A stretch of DNA of 64,000 nucleotides from Mactra quadrangularis (taxonomy: Eukaryota > Mollusca > Bivalvia > Venerida > Mactridae). Position numbers and translations under genes: made by a program. The number at the start of each line of letters is the position of its first letter. Position 1 is the stretch's first letter. Of this stretch, positions 32,252-44,021 are shown in pieces. The notes beneath the pieces are model-generated. The model was not told the origin of the DNA, did no database searches, and saw only the letters and a list, made by a program, of their open reading frames with translations. The stretch is from the NCBI GenBank assembly GCA_025267735.1, contig CM046299.1, positions 11,182,232-11,246,231 of the forward strand. The letters run 5' to 3'.

Positions 32252-32945
32252 TTACGCCCTCAGATCCGCAGCACAGTAGGCTATAGGGCTGTCACGATAC
32301 GCCAGAAGCGTATCGCGGTATATTGCGATCCACTAGAACCGTATCGCGATACGTACCACGATATATTGCGTTGCAAACAAAAGAAAGGTGTAATAATACT
32401 TCTGTCTTAAAGAACCTTATTCAACTGCTCAGTATTGAAATAGGGAAAGTGCCTGGAGCAGACTGGAGAAAAACTGGGCATTTTTAGAGTTATGGGACAT
32501 TTCGAACGCGGTTAAATTCTTTGAATTTAAGTTTAAATAGAATGGGAAGAATGGCGAAGGGAAGAATTTTTCAATGAAAATAAAAAATATCACTAAAAAC
32601 CGGCATGTTAAATTCGTACCGCGGTACGTATTGCCGCAGCTGCATATTGCAATATATCGGTATACCGATATATCGTGACAGCCATAGTAGGCTCCGTTCA
32701 GGATTTCGAATCTAGTGTCCAGAAGAGGTTTCTGGTTTGAGTCTCACTCGGAATGGGTAAATTATACCATTTTCATAAAAACTCAACAATTATGTCGACT
32801 TTTCTCCATTAATCAGGTACATGCCTTATTGGAGGGTCGGTACGTACTGGTCATATTAACAGGCCATGGAAAGCTTGGTTAGGTGAGCTGGCCGCGGTAT
32901 AAGTGGCCATAGTCTGCGCCAACACGGCGTTAAAGCCTAATAAAA
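32252..32945 (+). mobile_element. SINE family 1, interrupted in its head by a hAT MITE
   Basis: The tRNA-like head (GCAGCACAGTAGGCT...GGTTTGAGTCTC) and body (TTATACCATTTTCATAAAAA, GGCGTTAAAGCC tail) match the copies at 11424 and 19435. The hAT element at 32283-32685 is inserted within the A-box region and duplicated AGTAGGCT. Located in intron 1 of the thyroglobulin-repeat gene. Confidence 0.75.
32283..32685. mobile_element. hAT-type MITE with perfect 8-bp duplication
   Basis: Ends ATAGGGCTGTCACGATA and the inverse of ATGGCTGTCACGATA. A perfect 8-bp duplication, AGTAGGCT, lies at 32275-32282 and 32686-32693. The interior is rich in CGATAT/ATATCG palindromes. Non-autonomous. Confidence 0.85.
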
Positions 32946-32988
32946 ATCTAGAAACAAATCAGCAGTAAAAGACTTAAAGAGTACTCAC

Positions 32989-33160
32989 CAAGTTGTGTCA
33001 TACAGACATCGCAGCAACCACACCAGCCTCCTCCTTGTTTGACCATTCCATTACAATCATCTACTGCCGCACAGTCCATTGTATCACAGACATTGGGTGG
33101 ACATACAATGAAGCCATGAGCACTGGCTATAAACACTGCTAACACAGCAAGTTTCAACAT
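32989..33160 (-). CDS. Thyroglobulin-repeat gene, exon 1
   Basis: ATG at 33158-33160. The signal peptide is MLKLAVLAVFIASAHG, with probable cleavage before FIVCPP. Then comes the first half of an IGFBP-like domain (CDTMDC, DDC, WCGCCDVC). 57 codons plus one base, donor GTGAGTA. A TTG two codons upstream is in frame but is not a credible start. Confidence 0.88.
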
Positions 33161-33240
33161 TTTCAAGTCTTAATAACGAAAAGCAATTCAAACCTTAGAC
33201 AAACGAAACTGTATTGTTTTGATATACGAGTCAAATAATG

Positions 33241-33248
33241 TTTATATA
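33241..33248 (-). promoter_or_regulatory. TATA box of the thyroglobulin-repeat gene
   Basis: On the minus strand TATATAAA lies 80 bp upstream of the ATG, predicting transcription start near 33211-33218 and a 5' UTR of about 50 nt. Confidence 0.7.
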
Positions 33249-34338
33249 GCCTTCATACACGTAATCATTGCCAGGTCATAACGATAAGCGGCCCCTGATT
33301 TCAACATTTGGAAATACCCACCGTGTGTAATAGTTCAACCACAACGACTTGAACACTGTTTATGACCCGCGATGTAAGCCTTGTTGAACCTCTTTTTTCA
33401 CAAACCGTAAATTTCACAAGTTGTGAAAAAACGCGTACGCATTTTTCACAACTCGTGAAAATTACGCACGTGTTTTAAACGTTCGCGATTTTTACAACAA
33501 GTGTTCAAATGATAGTATACCCTTGAATACAAAATAATAAACAAAACTAACCTTTCAGTTAATTTCAAACATTATTAATTAGACAATGAAGACCGCACAT
33601 GTCACAAAACGTATATGTCATTTCGGTCCGAATATGTCATACGTGTGATATATTCGGTCGAAAATATCACAACCTTCAGTCGAATATGGGGCATATAAAG
33701 TGACATATTCGATTTGAATTCGTTTTTCCTTGCTCATCAAAACGTATTTGTCACTTGTCAAAATGTTTAAAAGATGAAAACAGCAACTTATTAGCCGCAC
33801 GAGGATGTAAATAGAAGTACAACACAGAGAAGCGAAGCAACTAAAATAATCATTATCAAGTGGTAACCTAGCTTGGTGGAGTTATTGTGTTCGATCCTAT
33901 TTCGGATGGTAATTGTTTATTTTCCGCTGTATCAAACCAATTAAGTAAACTAATAATATGCAGAGATGCGAACACTTGCCGTAGAGAAGCAATTCATCAT
34001 ATTATTGAGAACAGATCCTTTTATTAAACGTTTGTTAATGATTAAACATTACGTGGTGTGGTGTACCTTAAAACTGTCACATGATTTCAAAAGCATGAAG
34101 TTATAATGTACGTTTTGTGCTGTGTTGCTCTTAAATTTTCTTTTAATTTCATTATCTTGTTTAATAAAATGAAAAAAAAGTTGTTTAACGTGTAATGATG
34201 TGACGTTTTTTATAACTGTTCAAGTTAAGACAGTTTGTAATTTATTAAATTTATGGATCTGTTGTACTCGGGATTAACCGTTTACACCCGTGTCAAAAAG
34301 TGACGCGGTCTAACTTATTGTCGGTAACATCTTTGACA

Positions 34339-34990
34339 TGGCTGATTTAAATACTCGATTGTCGACAGTGAGTACAGAAAATGCACTAGATATATCCGCC
34401 GCAGACATATGGCCATCGCCGCCCAAGGGTCAGCCCCCAGCTTCCCAAGTCCAGTCCCCACACAAACCTCAACGGCCATCCCCCAATGACCAACCCCCCA
34501 AGGCCAGGCCAGCCCCCCATGGCCAGCCCCCACAAGGCCAGCCCCCAACGGCTTACCTTCCAATGTCCTGCCCTCCAGGGAGCAGCTCACCCAAGGGCAA
34601 AGGGCAACCCCTTAGGACCAACCACCAGAGCTAGCAGCCACCATGGATCAGCAGCTCCCAGGATCATTTCCTCCCAAGGCCAAATCCACAGAATCAATCC
34701 ATGGACCTACCCCTCCCAGGTTTTGTTATTTTCCCCTTGCAATAGGGGAAAACTACCTTATGTACATCGTCCCACACAGGGACCAGGGATCCTCAGAGCT
34801 GTCAGCAACAGAGCTGAGGAGCTCAGGGGAGCGGAACTCTCCCAGCAAGTGGGAAGAACTACTCGACCCTTCTTTTCCCACCCTAGGGAACGGGTATTCA
34901 ACTCGAGAGAGCCAAGTCGCAATAACTCCGTAGAAAACAGAGTTATAACGGTTTGAAAAGCAGATACCTAAGAAAAGGGAGACTACTCTT
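34339..34990 (+). pseudogene. Proline-rich, frame-broken ORF block of unknown origin
   Basis: A GC-rich island in AT-rich DNA. It opens with ATG (MADLNTRLSTVSTENALDIS) and runs into PPKGQPP / GQPPQGQPP repeats before a stop at 34634. Overlapping frames carry it on to about 34956, with WEELLDPSFPTLG near the end, as if the original ORF has been frameshifted. The composition differs sharply from its surroundings. It may be a retrotransposon gag-like ORF fragment (DIRS- or Gypsy-type), but no diagnostic motif is visible. Confidence 0.4.
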
Positions 34991-35649
34991 CCAAAATTGT
35001 CCCTATAAGGGACTGTGTATTCAACTCTAACGAGTCAAACACAAAATGTGCCTCGATAGCGTAAAAACGTAATCAATGCACTTGGGTTTGCACCGAATTA
35101 CAACATGATAACCTTGAATTCTTATACACAATATTAATTACAATAAATTGGTTTGTAGCAAAAGCACACGTCTAAAGTATCAAACATGTCTAGTAAATAA
35201 AAACGAACATTACATACATCTAAAACTTCTCTGGAAACATAAATATGTTTATTCTGTATAAAATATATTTTTATTTTTAAATACTTATTGTCATAACAAA
35301 GATTTAAGTATCAATCACAAAAGATAAAGAAATGTTTGTAGAAATTATCTTCTCATGTCTATATAATTTGTGTACAGTAGAATTATCAATAATGCTCCTA
35401 AGGGCTTTTACAGGTATCACAATACATATTTTTCAACATTTTCTCACTAAATAATATGAACAAGAATTATAAAAGTTAGTTTTATTAATTTTGTTGCATT
35501 TATACATTTTTTAAACACGAAAAATACTGTTCCCCATTTCAATATGAATATCTAAGGGTCCGAAATTAGTAAATATAAAGGGACTCTTTTCATTATATAT
35601 ATGTCAGCTAACCCGTATAATATTAGGAACCAAAATAGCGCAATCGGAT

Positions 35650-35723
35650 AGACCGCTGGCAAAGAAAAACACAAATCAGTTTCAAATAAAACATTGGTGG
35701 TTCAACCCCTGTCACTGCCATAT
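35650..35723 (+). repeat. tRNA-like SINE head, degenerate
   Basis: TAGCGCAATCGGATAGA (A-box-like) and GGTTCAACCCC (B-box-like) with the same 68-nt spacing as the locus at 240-330. Confidence 0.35.
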
Positions 35724-36168
35724 GATTTATTTTTTATTATTTATTTTTATCATATTAGTACATATACAATGTACTATATTATCAGGTTTTGTGCATAGAA
35801 ACAAGTACTAAAAATTAACATAAATAAAAAGCAATTATTTTTTACATTTGCTTTTGAATACCCTTTTCTATAGATATGCTGAATTTCATTTTAAAACAAA
35901 AATGAATTATCCCAGTTTATTTAAGTCAAATTAGCTAATAAGTAAAATCAAATATACTGACTAATTCACGATTATTTCACGGACATTCGTGACAACTAAG
36001 AATTTAAATATCGTATAAAATGTGTGATATACAATGTATACGGTCAGAAATTTATCGCTGATTTGTACAAACGTAAGTCGCTCGAATTTCTCTAAATGTC
36101 GCAACTCGCACGCATTTTTCACAACTTGTAAAAAACTCGGGTTGTGAAAAATGAGGTTCAACAAAGCC

Positions 36169-38586
36169 TATTACCTGCCTTCTAGGGGGAGTCAAGCCCA
36201 CTAGAAAGTTCGAGTATTCTACAGTGATGTGGGTTTTCTAGACACTATTAATTTTCTTTCATCTTTTCTCTTCGGTAAAGCAATATAACCAAAATAAAAA
36301 GATTGAAACGCTTTCAAAACGTTTATTCGTATCTTTCTTCAAGTTCAAATAGCGTGACGTCATTGTTTGGACGGAAGTACGTGGCTTCATTCTTAAGATA
36401 CTGAAATAAGTCTCCGTATATTTCATGTATTGTCTTTGTTATGTAGGTACGTTGACATTACAGATTATTTACAGAGTATTTGAAACCTAATTTTTTAGTT
36501 AATTGGTTGAAGCATTACGTTAAAAACATAAATCATAAACATAAACCGGCACTGTCCAGTAGGCCCTACTTTGTATGTTACAATGTTAATATTTCGACTA
36601 AAGGGTCGACTAAACAAAATCTGCTCTGATCGCGGTGTTTGAAATCGGACTTTTTATGTACTATTCCGCGTCAGCACACGATGATTGAGTCTTTCGAAAG
36701 ATCAAAAGCTATGCGTTCATGTATGTACGTATAAAAAGGATTTTTTTGTAATTTGTAATGGAGCAACTGGTCAATAATTGAACTTGGGAAAAAAGAAACC
36801 TATATTAGAGTAATAAAGTTATATTATACATGTACCTTATATGTATAAAACGTGTTTTTGCATCGTGTCGGCTGGCTATGGTTACAATAATTGTATTTTT
36901 GCTGTACCGGAAGTTTCGTTGAGTTTCACAGTGAATACGTTTATGCACAGTGGAGTTGTTTACAGGAACCTTGACGTTCGTAACAACTTAGGTATGCAGT
37001 ATTTGCCCAACCTGTATCCCGTCATGAAGTGACTTAAATAGTTGATAACTTTTTATGACATTTAAAGATTAAAACAGACAAAAAGATGAGTATAAAGCTG
37101 TAAGTACCGACCCAGGCTGGCAATATTTGGTTATCTTGTCAAATTGGATGAGTTAATCAAATTATTCATAGATTAAAAACACTGCTTAAATTTTTAGAAG
37201 AAATCTTAATACTATCCATTGGCCATTTTGTTTACCACAAACAGATTTGAATTAAATATATATCAGCCGTAATTAAGGACAGTGTTTGAGTAATTCGGTC
37301 AAAATAACTAAATTCGCTATTAACTAATGCTTAAGGTGAACTTATAGCCCTATCCCATGTTGTTTTTAAACATCTTTCGACATTTTGTGTGGTGAGTATT
37401 ATGAGTTCATACTAATTGATACATTTAATATTCAAATATGGTGTTATATGCACTTTTAAAGTAGCATATCAACATTATTGGTTATCATTCCCGGATATAT
37501 TGTTTGTATAAAAAGTCATTGTATACTCTTAGGATTATTTACCTTGGTACAGTTAAGTTTCAGGGACAATAACAATCTATGGCCTTACAAACGGAATGGT
37601 CTCGATAAAGGGATGCTTTTCTACACAAATAAAGGATAAAGGACTTACAAATCATAAACAATCTCATGGTTTTGCAATTACCAATGTGGTTTTACAGCAG
37701 TACTTTGCTATATGTGATAGTTAGTTTAGTTGACACAAATGCTTGAAACTTAGATTTTAATTTCTCAATCCTATGATTGCACTAAAATACATACTTACGT
37801 AGTGATTAGAGATAAATAGACGTAAACAACGAAGTGGATCCAGAAGTTCTTAAGGGGGCGTGTCGAATAGAAATATTTGAAATGTAAGCAACACATTGAA
37901 GCCTTTTCTTGACTTTCTGGCCAAAAAGGCCACGTTCCGTGTTATGTTTTGGAGCTATGTATAACGTGAAAGAATCTAATGAATGTTTTGACAGTAACAT
38001 GAGTACATAATATACCTGGAGCCCGTTTTATCAAAGCACTTACGACCGATTTCTGTCATAAACCACACTCACTTGTTTTTCTAAATTATCGTAAGATTTT
38101 GTTGTAATTTGCTGCCCAGATCTTTTATTCTCAAGTCTGTTTCCTAATTCCCCATTACTGGGCTATAGTATGAAACGTTCCTTCCTGATGGAAACTACTA
38201 GGTCGGCTTTTATGTTCCTTGAACCTACACAGAGCTGGATATACAATGATTACCTGCCCAACGTCGAAACCACTCGGCCACGTCTGATCCTTTGGGGGGG
38301 GGGGTGTTGAAACCCCCGAATCCTCTCTGTATCCCCTGGTGAACAAAAACCCTACTTATCTACTGTTTATTTTGTATCGTCAACAACCATGAGCTGTCAC
38401 CCTACCTTATCAAGCGTTTATCTTATAAACAGGATGCAAAATACGGAAACATCAAGTACGAAGGCTTGACTCAACGATTAAATTTTACATCATATGGTCT
38501 TTCAGTTAAAACAACAAACAAATCCGATGAATTTTATATCTTTATACGTAGATTTCAATTTTAACAGATAATGTGAGTTTATAATA
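36169..38586. other. Gene-poor AT-rich sequence
   Basis: No convincing exon, RNA gene or complete repeat. A 51-codon ORF (36841-36995) followed by a GTATGC could be a cryptic exon, but has no domain. A G9 tract lies at about 38293. Confidence 0.35.
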
Positions 38587-38948
38587 TATACTAAGCAAAA
38601 GTTATAACGCAAATGGTAATTTTCTTTACAATTGTTTTGTTTTATATCATACATTGGTTTAGTTGCCATCATTTAGTCTCTTGGTATGGTCAAACATGAT
38701 GGTGTATTAAAATTCCTTGTGCTGTCATGCTTGGGTGAACAGGATCGGCAAATCCTGTTCTACTGAGTTTCACGAATCCTGCGCAGCACGTTAGTGTGTA
38801 CACAAACAAATAAGGTTGCTGAGAACTCTAGAGACCGCGTGACATTGTAGCACTCGCAATCTTGGAAACAAGTCAGTAAATATGCTAAGTTTGAGCATTG
38901 AAAAACGGGGATAAGCCGTTTGACGATTACCCCATTAACAATTACCAT

Positions 38949-39163
38949 CAGCGTGTTCAGTAACTACTGTTAGCTAACGTTCGGATACGGGGAAATTCAA
39001 TCCTAAGACAACTCAACCCGCAGATAACTCAACTCAAAGTTGTGACAACTCAGTCCGTTAGTTAGAGGTTCAGTTTTCACGGGATGAGTTGTCTTTGGGT
39101 TATGTTGTTCCGACCCTGACGTTATGGAACGTTACGGAACGTTCGGGGTTTTTGAGCAGGCTA
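38949..39163. mobile_element. CAGCGTGTTCA repeat nested in the mariner element, copy 1
   Basis: Similar to 48375-48563: a GTTCAGTAAC left edge, a middle with CAACTCAACCC and GTTGTCTTTGGGTT, and a right edge CGGAACGTTCGGGG. Partial inverted symmetry suggests a MITE. Its position inside the Tc1/mariner element shows that it inserted later. Confidence 0.6.
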
Positions 39164-39234
39164 CAGGTCATTGGATGAAAATTATTCAAGCAGTTAATTG
39201 AGTGGAGACATTGACCATTCTGCCAAGCTGGGTT

Positions 39235-39607
39235 TAGTAATGAATAGGAACCACAACGCCCAACGCTACCAGGGTGAAATTTTTAATAACGTCGCCGTTT
39301 AATACGTCATCGGACGTCCAGGTCTTTTTCTCTGAAAAGTTAACGACAGACAACATTCCGCCCGGACAACAGTTCAATTTCTCAGGGCTAATTACAATAA
39401 GATTTTAGACTTGTCGTCATTTTCAGTAGACAAGAATCCAATAGAACGTCTTTGGGACGTGTTGGACAGACGCATTCGTCAACGTCTTGAATAGTATGTG
39501 ACGATACAGAAACTAAACATTGCTTTTAATGAGGATTGGACAAGCAACCCACTACGTTTTTACGACGTCCTTATGGGTCTTAAAGACTCAGGATTTCAGC
39601 AGACGTG
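39235..39607 (+). pseudogene. Tc1/mariner transposase remnant
   Basis: Broken reading frames still spell NRNHNAQRYQGEIFNN and, after internal stops, NPIERLWDVLDRRIRQR, the C-terminal DD34E signature of Tc1 transposases with its final acidic E. Several in-frame stops and the missing N-terminal DNA-binding domain make it non-functional. Confidence 0.85.
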
Positions 39608-39841
39608 AATTCAAATTAGACGCTCGCTCATTATCAAATCTTGTTAACTTTTTTTCTCCTACTGGGCTTTTGGTTCTGTGAATATTTTTTTTCCAAAAAG
39701 CGTCACATATTGTTTTGCTATTGAATACTCATGAAAAATGGTTGTTTTATATTCATGTTAAATTTCACATCATTATCTTTACAACTTTTGAAAATATTTA
39801 CGTTTTTGTACCCATTTGCGTTATAACTTTTGCTTAGTATA

Positions 39842-40761
39842 CAATGGTGTCTCGAAAGAACTTGGTCCAATCAGGGATTCTATATAACGGGGATTTGTAA
39901 CGAAGTGCTTTTTTCAATTTTCTCGGTCTTCACTGTCTATAACTGGCTGAAGCAGGCTGTACAAACTATTCCAGAGTTTAAAAACTTGATTTATGTTTTT
40001 GTACATGTTTTCCATGCAACTTGTGAATGTTTCTGAAGTTTTTGACAAAAAATTATTGCAATTATGACCGAAAATATTACTTTAGGGGATGTAAAATGGG
40101 GCTAAAAATGGCAGATCGACGGGAAAATGCATTATTTTGTGAAACAGTCTGTGAGTGTAATTTACCTCAAAATCGTCTAGAAACACATTTTCCCTAACCT
40201 TTATGTCAATTTGAATGGTACTGGTACAAAATTGCATGTGAATATCTTTATTTAAACTTGTTATACTTGATTTCCGTATTGGCCGAAATAATAGCGACGA
40301 CAGTGAAATTTGATGAAATTACATTTACTTATCGTTACAAATCCCTGTTATATAAAATTCTTGGTGCAATGAAATTTTAAGAAAACTGATTATGGACACT
40401 ACAACTACAAGTAATTTTACTATAAAAATAACTTATTCGTGCATAAGTGGATTTTTTAACTTAGCGCGTCAGTTTAACAAAAGAATAGTGTAATAGTCAA
40501 AATAGGGATGAATGAATATATTCGAAATATTCTTTTATTATCTATAAAAAACAAGTGATATCTAAACTCTTATTCATTGAGTCACTTATACTGAATCATA
40601 AATTTTGTTTTTCACAAGAATAAATACTTAGAAACTGCTGCACAATAGTGTAGACTCATGTATTTCTCCACTAAACGTATGAATCCAAAATAAAATGTAC
40701 AATAACATGCTATGTTTTAAAAATTGATTTTATAACTTAGTTTGAATGATACTTTAAAACC
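39842..40761. other. No feature recognised
   Basis: AT-rich flank between the mariner element and the 42-bp minisatellite. The ORF at 39830-40036 overlaps the transposon end and has no domain. Confidence 0.4.
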
Positions 40762-42160
40762 ATATATGCTGGTCGTTAAGTCGGTGGAACCTTGACAAAA
40801 ACTATATATGCTGGTCGTTAGGTCGATGGAACCTTGACAAAAACTATATATGCTGGTCGTTAGGTCGATGGAACCTTGACAAAAACTATATATGCTGGTC
40901 GTTAAGTCGATGGAACCTTGACAAAAACTATATATGCTGGTCGTTAAGTCGGTGGATCCTTGACAAAAACTATATATGCTGGTCGTTAAGTCGATGGAAC
41001 CTTGACAAAAACTATATATGCTGGTCGTTAAGTCGGTGGATCCTTGACAAAAACTATATATGCTGGTCGTTAAGTCGATGGAACCTTGACAAAAACTATA
41101 TATGCTGGTCGTTAAGTCGGTGGATCCTTGACAAAAAACTACATATGCTGGTCGTTAAGTCGGTGGATCCTTGACAAAAACTATATATGCTGGTCGTTAA
41201 GTCGATGGAACCTTGACAAAAACTATATATGCTGGTCGTTAAGTCGGTGGATCCTTGACAAAAACTATATATGCTGGTCGTTAAGTCGATGGAACCTTGA
41301 CAAAAACTATATATGCTGGTCGTTAAGTCGGTGGATCCTTGACAAAAACTATATATGCTGGTCGTTAAGTCGGTGGATCCTTGACAAAAACTATATATGC
41401 TGGTCGTTAAGTCGGTGGATCCTTGACAAAAACTATATATGCTGGTCGTTAAGTCGATGGAACCTTGACAAAAACTATATATGCTGGTCGTTAAGTCGGT
41501 GGATCCTTGACAAAAACTATATATGCTGGTCGTTAAGTCGATGGAACCTTGACAAAAACTATATATGCTGGTCGTTAAGTCGATGGAACCTTGACAAAAA
41601 CTATATATGCTGGTCGTTAAGTCGATGGAACCTTGACAAAAACTATATATGCTGGTCGTTAAGTCGGTGGATCCTTGACAAAAACTATATATGCTGGTCG
41701 TTAAGTCGATGGAACCTTGACAAAAACTATATATGCTGGTCGTTAAGTCGGTGGATCCTTGACAAAAACTACATATGCTGGTCGTTAAGTCGGTGGATCC
41801 TTGACAAAAACTATATATGCTGGTCGTTAAGTCGATGGAACCTTGACAAAAACTATATATGCTGGTCGTTAAGTCGATGGAACCTTGACAAAAACTATAT
41901 ATGCTGGTCGTTAAGTCGATGGAACCTTGACAAAAACTATATATGCTGGTCGTTAAGTCGGTGGATCCTTGACAAAAACTATATATGCTGGTCGTTAAGT
42001 CGATGGAACCTTGACAAAAACTATATATGCTGGTCGTTAAGTCGGTGGATCCTTGACAAAAACTATATATGCTGGTCGTTAAGTCGATGGAACCTTGACA
42101 AAAACTATATATGCTGGTCGTTAAGTCGATGGAACCTTGACAAAAACTATATATGCTGGT
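40762..42160 (+). repeat. 42-bp minisatellite, about 33 units of two types
   Basis: The unit is CTGGTCGTTAAGTCGRTGGA, then WCCTTGACAAAAACTATATA, then TG. The two variable sites are almost perfectly linked, giving type A (CGATGGAAC) and type B (CGGTGGATC); only the first unit is a hybrid. Types alternate irregularly, and the block A-A-A-B-A-B recurs seven units apart. CTACATATG marks two units, 41129 and 41767. Because 42 is divisible by three, an ORF of 367 codons crosses the array; I regard it as accidental. Confidence 0.95.
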
Positions 42161-42269
42161 TGTTTTGGTTCCTGCTCATGCTTTTGTTTTTAACTTACAG
42201 TGTTTTTGTCATAGTTGAAATAATCATATAGATAAAATTGCTTCAAAATGTCAGTATCATACATTGTAC

Positions 42270-42625
42270 ATGAGAATTTTGTCACATGAGATTAATAACA
42301 AATGATATAATAAACACATAAGCACAATATCAACTCATGAGCTCATACGAGGTCTTACACATGAACTAACACATTGGCTAGTTAATGTATGCATATATGA
42401 AAAAAAACTTAAGAAAATTTTCGCATAAGAATATCAATACATAAGATTTCAAATATATGAGAATATCAGCTCATGGGATTGTAAACACATGAGCTTTATT
42501 AAATATAGGAAGATAATCACTCATGAGATTATGATCACATGAGATTTCCTATATATATGAGAATATCAACTCATGAGATTATAAACACATGAGATTTATA
42601 GTATATGATAATTTTAGCACATGAG
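42270..42625 (+). repeat. Degenerate CATGAG-rich tract
   Basis: Loosely repeated words such as CTCATGAGATTATAAACACA and TATATGAGAATATCA recur, an old diverged tandem array with a period near 35-40 bp. Confidence 0.5.
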
Positions 42626-43400
42626 AATATAAAAAAAAGGAAATATACATAATTTACACGAAATAATAGAAAAATAAATCAGATACATGTGTATGGTAAA
42701 ATGTGAGGATTTCAGGGGCACCTAAACTAGACATTTAAAAAACATAATGTCTGTTTAACCTCATCGTTTATCTTGTCTGAGTCTAACATCAGCAAATAAT
42801 AGAGAAACTAAGACGGCTAACAAGTTATTTTATGGGAATGATTAAAACAATAATCTTGATTCATGATGGAATGTAAGAATTTAAAGATTTTATTTCATGA
42901 GATGTAGGCACATGGTTAAACAGAGGACATCATTCTATTCTTACAAATAGACTTACGAGTTCTTCTATAAAAATCAGCTGCATTATAAAAGGATCTCTCA
43001 TGAAATTATGTATGATCAATAAGGAACCTTAGTCAGTTATTTCCCCTTGTATACTTTATAAATAGGTAGGTCCAATTAGTTGGATTACTCGGATTTTACC
43101 CTTACTTTTAAATGTCAATTTGTCAAAATTAATCATAATTAACTTTTTTTGTAAATAATTTTATTTGTTTGAAATTCAAGCTAAGTATTTTTAGGGTAAA
43201 GAACTACCAAAATTTTATCATTTTTGTTAATATCTTCATTAACAAGAAAGATACTACATGACATATTTTGTTATCCTGACATAGGAATTCAATGATAAAA
43301 TCCGAGGATTCCAACTGTAAGGACCTACTTACCAATTGGATTGCTTCAGATTTTATCAGGGAAAGATAACTGACTAAAGTCCCTAATTGAGACCCTTATA
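42626..43400. other. No feature recognised
   Basis: AT-rich intergenic sequence downstream of the GPI-type gene. Nothing recognised. Confidence 0.4.
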
Positions 43401-43402
43401 TA

Positions 43403-43901
43403 CAGTACTCTCCAAAAGTCCACGGACAAAATCATGTTTCTAGGCTAAAAATAGTAATTAAATCTTATCAATAAAACATATTTTAAATCATACGAGGGGT
43501 GATCCAGAAATTCTTGGACACCTTGCATGAAACAAAAAGTGATAAAGCCAATCACATGAACTTCTAGTATCTTTTTAAGTGAGCATTTGTCAACAAATTT
43601 GCAAAATATGGTAAAGATTCGACCATAATTAATGATTCTGCACTATTTTATATACATGTACGTGATGAAACGCGGCGCAGCTCATCACGTCTCAAACGAC
43701 GTCATGTTGTCAAAAGAAGTAAACTAAAGTACTGTTTTGCCTTATTACTCTTCAAAGTATTCCCATTTGACCTGTAAGATGCATTTCTAGCTCTTAATTA
43801 CTGTAATTTGCTCAGATACCTCCTTTTTTCTGTTGTCATAGTTATATGTGAATCGGTTCATTCTAGAAAAAGATTTTGTCCAGAACTTTTGGAGGGCACT
43901 G
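43403..43901. mobile_element. Tc1/mariner-type MITE, 499 bp
   Basis: Inverted repeats CAGTACTCTCCAAAAGTC and CAGTGCCCTCCAAAAGTT plus GGACAAAATC, bounded by TA on both sides. Near 43492 an internal ACGAGGGGTGATCCAGAAAT resembles a mariner terminus, suggesting a second nested fragment. It begins about 120 bp beyond the stop codon at 44022. Confidence 0.8.
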
Positions 43902-44021
43902 TATATGAATAGATTTAAGACTTGTGATGGAAATCCACAAAAAACATCAGCTATTTATAATAATTATATAGATCTCTATGATATACAGAAACAAAGAAAA
44001 TGTACGTATCTTGGAAAACGT

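Larger units (their letters stand above)
23768..33248 (-). other. Gene locus: secreted IGFBP-like / thyroglobulin type-1 repeat protein
   Basis: Nine coding exons plus a 12-nt microexon join in frame to encode 358 residues with exon 6 or 360 with exon 7. Architecture: signal peptide, IGFBP-like cysteine domain (CGCCDVC), complete thyroglobulin type-1 domain (exons 3+4), a half domain running into a Thr/Pro/Ala linker (exon 5), a complete domain (exon 6 or 7 plus exon 8), and a final complete domain (exon 9). Thyroglobulin type-1 domains are often cysteine-protease inhibitors (thyropins) and occur in IGFBPs, so an extracellular binding or protease-inhibitor role is likely, e.g. shell-matrix or haemolymph; the substrate is unknown. 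Introns are full of MITEs, a SINE and a minisatellite. All splice sites are GT-AG. A TATA box precedes the start. Confidence 0.85.
33377..36168. mobile_element. Candidate 2.8-kb TIR element
   Basis: Left AGCCTTGTTGAACCTC and right GAGGTTCAACAAAGCC form about 27-bp inverted repeats (25 matching), both extended inwards by TTTTTCACAA and by GTGAAAA/TTTTCAC palindromes. No clear target duplication. It encloses a GC-rich proline-rich block and no recognisable transposase. The two ends could also be independent copies of a short repeat in opposite orientation. Confidence 0.45.
38589..39839 (+). mobile_element. Tc1/mariner element, decayed
   Basis: Perfect terminal inverted repeats of at least 28 bp (starting TACTAAGCAAAAGTTATAAC), flanked by TA (38587-38588 and 39840-39841). 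Total 1251 bp, close to the usual length. The right half carries transposase remnants; the left half is replaced or interrupted by another repeat (38949-39163). Confidence 0.88.

Noticed and set aside
34339..34956. Proline-rich ORFs as a functional gene
   Set aside because: The reading frame is broken into overlapping pieces with stops and shows no signal peptide, domain or splice pattern. Kept as a pseudogene block only.
36841..37032. Possible exon before GTATGC
   Set aside because: Hydrophobic 51-codon ORF without acceptor, domain or partner exons.
41128..42231. 367-codon ORF of DKNYICWSLSRW repeats as a repetitive protein gene
   Set aside because: The period (42) is divisible by three and has no stop in that frame, so the ORF follows automatically. 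The array also starts upstream in other frames with an extra A at about 41130, and there is no promoter, signal peptide or splice context.
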